Source of the DNA: Rubellimicrobium sp. CFH 75288
Lineage (GTDB): Bacteria; Pseudomonadota; Alphaproteobacteria; Rhodobacterales; Rhodobacteraceae
Length of the DNA: 64,000 bases
NCBI RefSeq assembly: GCF_009904055.1
Contig: NZ_WYDP01000008.1
Coordinates: 248,001 to 312,000 of the forward strand
Reading direction: 5' to 3'
Of the stretch, positions 58,368 through 64,000 are shown piece by piece. Every line of letters starts with the position of its first letter. Position 1 is the stretch's first letter. The notes beneath the pieces were generated by a model. That model ran no database searches. It saw only the letters and a program-made list of their open reading frames with translations, and was not told the DNA's origin. The translations under genes and the position numbers were made by a program.

Positions 58368-61300
58368 TCACCTCCGCGTCAGGGTCGGGAGCGCGCCGTA
58401 GCGGCTGCGCATGGCCCCGTCCAGCTCGCCTCGGCGGAGCTGCCGGCGCACCTCGTCGCGCAGCGTGATCTGAAGCACGCGGCTTCCGTCCGGCCCGACC
58501 GCCTCCTCCTGCTCGACCGGCAGCGCGTCCGGGGACGAGCGCATGTCGTTGACGATCACGGTCACCCCTCCGCCCTGCGGAGCCTGACGCGCCGCCTCGC
58601 CGACCGGCCCTTGCGGCATCGGCCGGGGCGGCTCGAAGCCGCCGACGACCCCGCCCAGGGCGAAGGCGGTCGGGGGCGAGGCGTCCACGAGGATCGACAG
58701 ATGCCCGCTGGGGTCGCGCGTCAGCGGCGCGAGGGCCGACCGGCCGGCGCCGTCTTGGGCGCGGACGGCGAAGCCCGCCCCGTGGCGCACCAGCGGCATG
58801 ACCGCCTCCGACCCCGCCTCGCCCATCATCCCGGTCGCGCCGCCGCCCATGTCGAAGATCGTGGGCTGGTCCACGATTTCGTCGCGCCAGGTCGAAAGGC
58901 TCGGCACGCCGCCGGCGGCGAAAAGATCCGCCATCGGAATGCCTGCGGGCGCAAGGGGCGAGGGCGTCGCGCCGGGAGTCGCGCCGCCATGGGCAAAGAG
59001 GACGGCACCGTGGGCTGCCAGCATGGCCGGCCGGGCCATGGGGCGGAGGGGCGCGCCGCCCCCTGACCCGGAGCCCAGGCCGAGGAAGCCGAGACCGATC
59101 CCGCCCCAATCGACATTGCCGAGCCACCGCTCCAGGCCGTTGACCAGCGGCTGGGTGATGAAGGCGCGCTGAATGGCGACCGTGATGTCCGCGAGCAGTC
59201 CCTTGAGGATGTCCTCCGCGTCGATCTTGCCCTTCATGATCGCCTGGCGGGTCGCCTGCTCCAGTGCCGATCCCACGCCCTGGGCGGTGGTCGTCCAGAT
59301 GTTCTCGATCGCCTGCGCGCGCTCGCGCTCGCGCTCCAGCAGGTCGCCTGCCTCCCATTGCGCCTCGATCTCGGCCCGGATCGCGGCGGCGCGCTGGGCG
59401 GTCACCTCGCGGCCCGCCTCCTGCTCGCGCCAAATCTCGCGGCGGACGCCCAGCTCGATCTCGTATTCGCGCGTGGGCAGGCCGGCGATGGCGGCCTGGT
59501 CGCGCATCTCCTCCGTTTTCTCCTGGAGGATGCGGAGCCCTTCGGCTTCGGCCTGAAGGTCCCGCGCACGCTCGCGCTCGATGACCGCCTGCCGCATCGC
59601 CTCCTGCTGGTCGGGCGGCAGGCCGCGCGCGGCCTCCTCCGCCATGGCCGCGACCTCTTGCTGGCGCCGCTCGGCCGGACCAAGCCCGACCCCGGCCAGG
59701 ATGCGCTCGGCCTCGCGGCGGACATCCTGGATCGAGGCGAGGCCGGCAGCCCGAGCGCGCAGGTCGGCGTTCTGCCCTTCGGTGAGGACGGCCTGGACGG
59801 AGAGCGCTTCGGGGGAGGTGCCCGCCGGCACGCCCGACGATCCCGGTCCGAAGGTCAGCGTCGGCGCGTCCGCGCCGCGCATCAGCGCCACCAGCTCCGG
59901 TCGCATGGCGCGCCCGCCGCTGCCCCAGGTATGGGCCTGCCCCGGCCCCGGCGGCACCATGTCGATATGCATGTGCGTGCCGCCCATGTATTCGGCGCCG
60001 AAGCCGATCCCGAGGGCGCCCGAAGCCGCGGCGGCGCGCGCCACGTCCGCCATGCGCGGATCACGCGCCGTGATCCGACGCCCCTGCGCGTCGTAGATCG
60101 CCACATCGGCCGCCAGCCCGGTCCCGTGGCGATTGGAGCCATGCCGGTGCCCCGGATCCTCCTGCCCGGAGGTGACGACCACGCGCGCGCCTGGCCCCAC
60201 GGCCTGCTCGACCGCATGCGTGACCAGATTGGTGATGGCCGGATCGGGGCGGTTCGGCCGGGCTGGGCCAAGGGCGAAGTCGAGCGTAACGCCGCTTGCC
60301 GGGAAAGCGGTCGCCGCCGAAGCAGAGGCGCGCGACGGCGCGGCGCGGCCCGCCTCGAACTGGCGGATGGCCGCCGCAAGGGTCTCGTCCGGGACCCGGC
60401 GCAGGCCGTGCCATTCGTCGCGCAGCTGCGCCATCTTGCCTTCGACCGTCGAGGCGCGCCCGAGCCGCTCTGTGAGCAGGTGCATGGCGAAGGCGTCCTG
60501 CACCTCGGGCGTGAAGCGGGTCGTGCCCGGCAGGCCCATCTCGCGCTGCACGCGCTCGCGCGTGTCGCCGACGATCTGGTAGCGGCCCACCGGCGTCGCC
60601 ACGACCCCGCCGTTGCGTTCGGCCACCCATTGCCCGTAGCCGCCGCGGTCGAAGGCCCGCAGCTCGTCGAGCGTCATGGTGGTGACGTCCACCCCGGCGA
60701 AGCGCCCGCCGGGGCGGTGCGCGTGCGCGTAGAGCGTCCGGTAGTCGGCCGCGCCCTCCGTGCGGTCGATCAGGCCGAGCAGGGCCGCCCCGCCGCCCCC
60801 GAGGGCCATGCCCCCGCCCATGTGGCTCGGGACGGCTCCCGCCCCGCCGCCCTGGATGCGCGCGATCTCGGCCGCCGTCCGCGCGTCGCGCTCGATCTGC
60901 GCGATTTCGCCGGGCGACAGCCCCGCAGCGGTGGCCGCCATGACCGCGCTGGAAACCGCCAGGTCGATCTCGGCATTGAGCAGACGCTGCGCCGCGGCGG
61001 CGGCGTCCTGCGCCTCCTTCAATGCGCGCAGCCGGTCGATATAGCCGTCCATCGCCCGCTGCGCGGCCGGGGTCAGGTCCTCCCCGAAGGTGCGCATCTG
61101 GTAGGCATGCGCCTCCGTGGCGATCTGCGCCTCGCGCTGGGCCTCCGCCCCCTTTCCGATCGCGTCGATCAGCCGCTGCTGGGCGGCGATCTCGATGTCC
61201 ATGGCCTCCGCGGCCGTGGTCGTCGCCTCGACCCGTCGCCGCAGGACAGCGTTGAGCGCCTCGTTCTGTGTGACCTCCCGCCCCTTGGCGGCGTCCGCGT

Positions 61301-63571
61301 CGATAAGGCTATTGGCCTCCTCGTAGATCGACGCCGCGCCGCCCGCGCCGAAGAGCGCGCGACCGGCAGTCATCAGGCCGGTCCGGCGGTGGTAGTCGTC
61401 GAGCGCGGGCAGCGCGAGCGTGATCTGGTGGGTCAGCGCGGCCACCTGCTCGCGCAGAAGCGGCAGGCGCTGCAGCTCGTCCGGATCATAATCGTCGGGC
61501 CGCCTCTCCATCTCGCGGATGGCGTCCTCCAGCGTCTGGCGATTCTCCCGGAGCGTCTTGAGCCGCTGGCCGATCGGATCGAGATCCGTGCTGATCGTTT
61601 CGGCGCTCGTGAAAGCCGAGCGCCGGTTGGACTTGGCGGTGATCTCCGCTCGGTCGAACCATCGCCATTGCAGCAGCCGCTCCGCCTCACGGCGGGCGGC
61701 AAGCTCGGCCTCCGCATCGTCGTAGAATCCGACCACCGTCCTGTTCGTGCGCAGCCCCTGCGCCTCAGCCGCCCGCTGCTGCGCCTCGAAGTCGAAGCCC
61801 GCCCCTGCCGCCTCGGCTGCGGGCGAAGGCGAAAGATCGGTCCGCCCTTCCACGTCCCTCTCGCGCCGCCGGATTGCCTGCGCGTTCGTCTCCGGCTCAA
61901 GCGAATCCGCGACGGCCGCCACCATCCGCGCAGTGACGTTCATCACTTCGGTGTAGAACTCGGACGCCTTGAGACGCTCGCCGAGCGTCATCAGCAGGCG
62001 GTCCCATTCGTTGGCGACCCGATTGGTCGCGCGCTCGACCGTATCCGGGATGGAAGCGAACTCGCGCTCGATTTCCGGCAGGCGCGAGAGGATCGCGCGC
62101 GCGACCTTGTCGCCGGTGAGTTGCCCCTCCGCGCCCATCGCGCGCAGCTGGCCCACGGACACGCCGAGCCCTTGGGCGATCTGCTTGGCCAGCTCGGGCA
62201 GGTTTTCCATGATCGAGCGCAGCTCGTCGCCCGACAGGCGCCCCGAGGCCAGCGCCTGGTTCAACTGGAAGAGGCCCGATGCCAGCTCGTGCGGCGTGGC
62301 GCCGGAGATCACGCCCAGCTTCTGCGTCGCCTCCACGAAGGCGATCATCTCGTTCGGCGAAAGCCCGATGGACTGGTTGTTGCGGGCCAGACGGAGATAG
62401 GACTCCATCGTGGTCCCGAAGTCCGCGCCGTTCTCGACCGCGAGCGCGAAGATGCGCTGGTATTGCCGCGCGGCCGTCTCCTGGCTGCCGTGGATATTCT
62501 CAAGCCGGACCTGGTAGAGCCGCGCGGCTTCCTCCGCGCGATAGGTCATCGCCGCCAGCGCCGGATAGGCCCCGGCGACGGTCGTGATGCCCGCCGCGAG
62601 CGTCATCATCATGCCCGCCGTGCCGCCCACGGCCATGCCGAGGCCGCGCATGGCGACGGTCGCCCGGCCCAGCCCCCCCTCGATGCCCTGCGGCCCGGAC
62701 AGCGCGGCGCCGGTCGTCATCAGCATCGCCGTGAGACCGCTCATCCGGCCGCCCAGCTCGTCCACGGAAGTCGTCAGGGCCGCCAAGGCGGCGTTCGCCC
62801 CGCCGAGGTCGGGGGCGACCGCCTGGGACGGCCGGGGCGGCTGCGGAGGTGGCGTCGGGGTGGGCTGACCGCCGGCGGGCTCCGCAGGCCGGGCCGGGGA
62901 AGCCGCCGGAGACGCGGGCGCGGCGGGGAACGCCGGGGGCGCGGCGGCGATCGCCTCGTTCGGCGATGGCGCCGAGGGCTGCGACGCGGCCGGCTCGCGA
63001 CCCGAAAGCCCGTCCTCCATGCGACGGGTCAACCCGCCGATCTGCGCCCCGAGCCGGTCGAGAGTGTCGAGCGTGGAGCGCGCCTGCATGGCACCCAGGG
63101 GCGAGACCGGCCCCAGGACAGGCAGGGCTGCCCCCCCGAGAGCGGGCGGCGGGGGCGGGACAGGCGCCGGCGCGGGCACGGCGGGGCCGCGCCCGGATGG
63201 GGCGGCTGCGGCGAAAGGGACGGCGCGAGCAGCGTCGTGGGCTGGAAGCCCTGCGCCTGCCGGATGAGGTCCAGATGCTGCTTCTCGCGCTCCACCGCGC
63301 GCGCAAGGGCGGCTTCCAGAACGGCGACGCGCGCGGCGGCGTCGGTCGAGGCATGCCCCTGCCCGCGGGTCGCCTCGGCCTGCTGATGGGCCGTGGCGAC
63401 GGCTTCGCGCAGGCGGATGGTCGCCCGGCCCAGCGCCAGCTCCTGCCTGTCGGCGGCGTCCGCCACGGTCAGAAGGGCCGCGGCCAGCGCCTGCGCCTCC
63501 GCGCGCGCCTCCGCCAGCACCCGGGTGTCGATCACGAAACCCAGCGGAGCGATCACGCCGTCCATCGTCAC
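58368..63571 (-). CDS. Tape-measure protein with embedded lysozyme and M15-type peptidase domains (frame broken near 63.2 kb)
   Basis: About 1735 residues if the break is bridged. The N-terminal 115 or so (VIAPLGFVIDTRVLAEARAE...LDLIRQAQGFQPTTLLAPS) run in one frame and the rest in the frame one base back, so one base seems missing between about 63130 and 63235. Order: proline-rich linker, hydrophobic segment (293-337), tape-measure domain (340-525), coiled coil, lysozyme-like domain (927-1038, IDRTEGAADYRTLYAHA, TPVGRYQIVG), zinc peptidase (1112-1207, HRHGSNRHGTGLAADV and HMHIDM), helical and beta C-terminus. The GTG start overlaps the previous gene as GTGA; an ATG lies two codons on. Confidence 0.82.
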
Positions 63572-63948
63572 CCTTTCCCTTCTTCGGGTCTGGGCTTCCC
63601 GGCCGGGATGCGGGAGGCCAGATAGGCGTCGTCAAGCGCCCGAATCGCCTCGGCCTCCCACGGGTCGAGGCGGGTGCGCGTCAGCCGGCACCAAGCGTCG
63701 ATCTCCGCCCAGCCGAGCGGGTTCGGCCCGAGGTCGCTCGCCGACCGCGCCAGATGCAGCGCCATGAAGGCGTTCCAGATGTGGACCGCCTCCGGCGGCG
63801 GCTCCGGCCCTTTCGGGATCGGTTGGCCCCGCGCGCGCGCCGCCGCGGCCTGGTGGTCGGCGAAGCTGCCCCCGCCGGGCACGGGGCGGGTGCGCTCGAA
63901 ATGCCAGGCGCCGTAGGCGACAAGGCGCGCTACGACGCCTTGGTAAAA
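63568..63948 (-). CDS. Tail assembly chaperone, frameshift (T-like) extension
   Basis: 126 residues reached by a -1 shift from the gene before it. The frame is open across the slip site (FYQGVVARLVAYGAWHFERT) and continues through HIWNAFMALHLARSASDLG, WAEIDAWCRLTRTRLDPWEA and IRALDDAYLAS. Length and position before the tape measure match lambda gpT. A GTG at 63882 could start it alone, but nothing marks a ribosome site there. Confidence 0.72.
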   Translation of the reverse strand, partial: FYQGVVARLVAYGAWHFERTRPVPGGGSFADHQAAAARARGQPIPKGPEPPPEAVHIWNAFMALHLARSASDLGPNPLGWAEIDAWCRLTRTRLDPWEAEAIRALDDAYLASRIPAGKPRPEEGKG

Positions 63949-64000
63949 CGGGTCCGGTCGCCGATGAAGCGATCCGCCTGGTCGCGGATCAGCGGATACC
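63930..64000 (-). CDS. Tail assembly chaperone, G-like (only the C-terminal end in window)
   Basis: The last 22 codons (YPLIRDQADRFIGDRTRFTKAS) run from the right edge to a TAG at 63930. It overlaps the T-like frame. Its start and most of the gene lie outside. Confidence 0.68.
   Translation of the reverse strand, partial: YPLIRDQADRFIGDRTRFTKAS
63942..63950 (-). promoter_or_regulatory. Probable -1 ribosomal frameshift site
   Basis: On the leftward strand the sequence CGTTTTACC lets the Phe tRNA slip from TTT to TTT one base back on the run of four T. Staying in frame ends 5 codons later at TAG; slipping enters the T-like frame. This is the usual arrangement for tail chaperone pairs. Stimulating structure was not analysed. 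Confidence 0.55.

Larger units (their letters stand above)
43513..64000. mobile_element. Siphovirus-like prophage inserted at tRNA-Thr (right end outside window)
   Basis: All genes from here on, except a three-gene cassette, run leftwards and form a phage late region: tail chaperones, tape measure, tail tip peptidase, gpJ, fibre proteins, endolysin and holin-like protein. The left boundary is placed at the tRNA 3' end. The integrase, early genes and head genes must lie beyond the right edge if the element is complete, and a copy of the tRNA 3' sequence is expected there as attR. Confidence 0.88.

Noticed and set aside
63131-63137. The seven-base C run as a programmed frameshift site in the tape-measure gene.
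   Set aside because: The codons just before it already look unnatural in the N-terminal frame but natural in the downstream frame, so the break probably lies slightly upstream; recoding inside a tape measure would also be unusual.
57133-63571. A gene transfer agent instead of a prophage, suggested by the NlpC/P60 and other tail genes.
   Set aside because: The DUF1833 gene, the gpJ architecture, the lysis genes, the moron cassette and the placement at a tRNA fit a siphovirus-like prophage better than the conserved GTA gene order.

Overview
The window reads as chromosomal DNA of a high-G+C alphaproteobacterium of the Rhodobacterales (Paracoccaceae/Roseobacter) type. The signs are the block mreB-mreC-mreD-mrdA-rodA, the run murA-DUF2948-hisD-UPF0262-phosphatase-infA-maf-RNase E/G-yacG, a betIBCA cluster divergent from choXWV, and a CsgH-type curlin cluster. 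Genes are packed tightly: ATGA, GTGA or TGATG stop/start overlaps join most co-directional neighbours, and four convergent pairs share a CTAG in which each strand carries a TAG stop. No species can be named from the sequence alone.

1-7.9 kb: cell-elongation operon (mreB truncated by the window edge), a 2-hydroxyacid dehydrogenase, an HpcH/HpaI aldolase and aroQ. 7.9-18.4 kb: choline and glycine-betaine metabolism. BetI, choline sulfatase, betaine-aldehyde dehydrogenase and choline dehydrogenase run leftwards, followed by an AtzG-like protein and an amidase. The choline ABC importer choX-choW-choV runs rightwards and holds an extra exported alpha/beta hydrolase. A perfect inverted repeat between betI and choX is the likely BetI operator.

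18.4-31.9 kb: EamA exporter, YebC regulator, SLC13-type transporter with TrkA-C domains, YmdB-type phosphoesterase, a 439-base region without a gene but with strong dyads, a VOC-plus-cupin protein, malic enzyme MaeB, a three-gene curlin cluster, NAD kinase, glyA, a hydrolase and a flavin-binding-fold protein. The main curlin is, after its signal peptide, exactly eleven tandem 11-residue repeats plus one residue. 31.9-36.9 kb: an iron/spermidine/phosphonate-type ABC importer in one operon with a PHP-domain hydrolase. 36.9-43.3 kb: the murA-to-yacG housekeeping run. 43.4 kb: tRNA-Thr(GGT).

43.5 kb to the right edge: late region of a siphovirus-like prophage inserted behind tRNA-Thr, transcribed leftwards. 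In transcription order it holds a tail assembly chaperone pair with an apparent -1 frameshift signal, a tape-measure gene with two embedded wall-hydrolase domains and a frame break, small tail proteins, an NlpC/P60 tail peptidase, a gpJ-like tip protein, fibre and accessory proteins, a phage phosphoesterase, endolysin, a holin-like protein and a small exported protein. A 2.5-kb cassette between the NlpC and gpJ genes carries three genes on the opposite strand (RHH regulator, exported protein, lipoprotein) plus a Rha-type antirepressor pair. It looks like a moron cassette. Head genes, integrase, repressor and the far attachment site lie outside the window.
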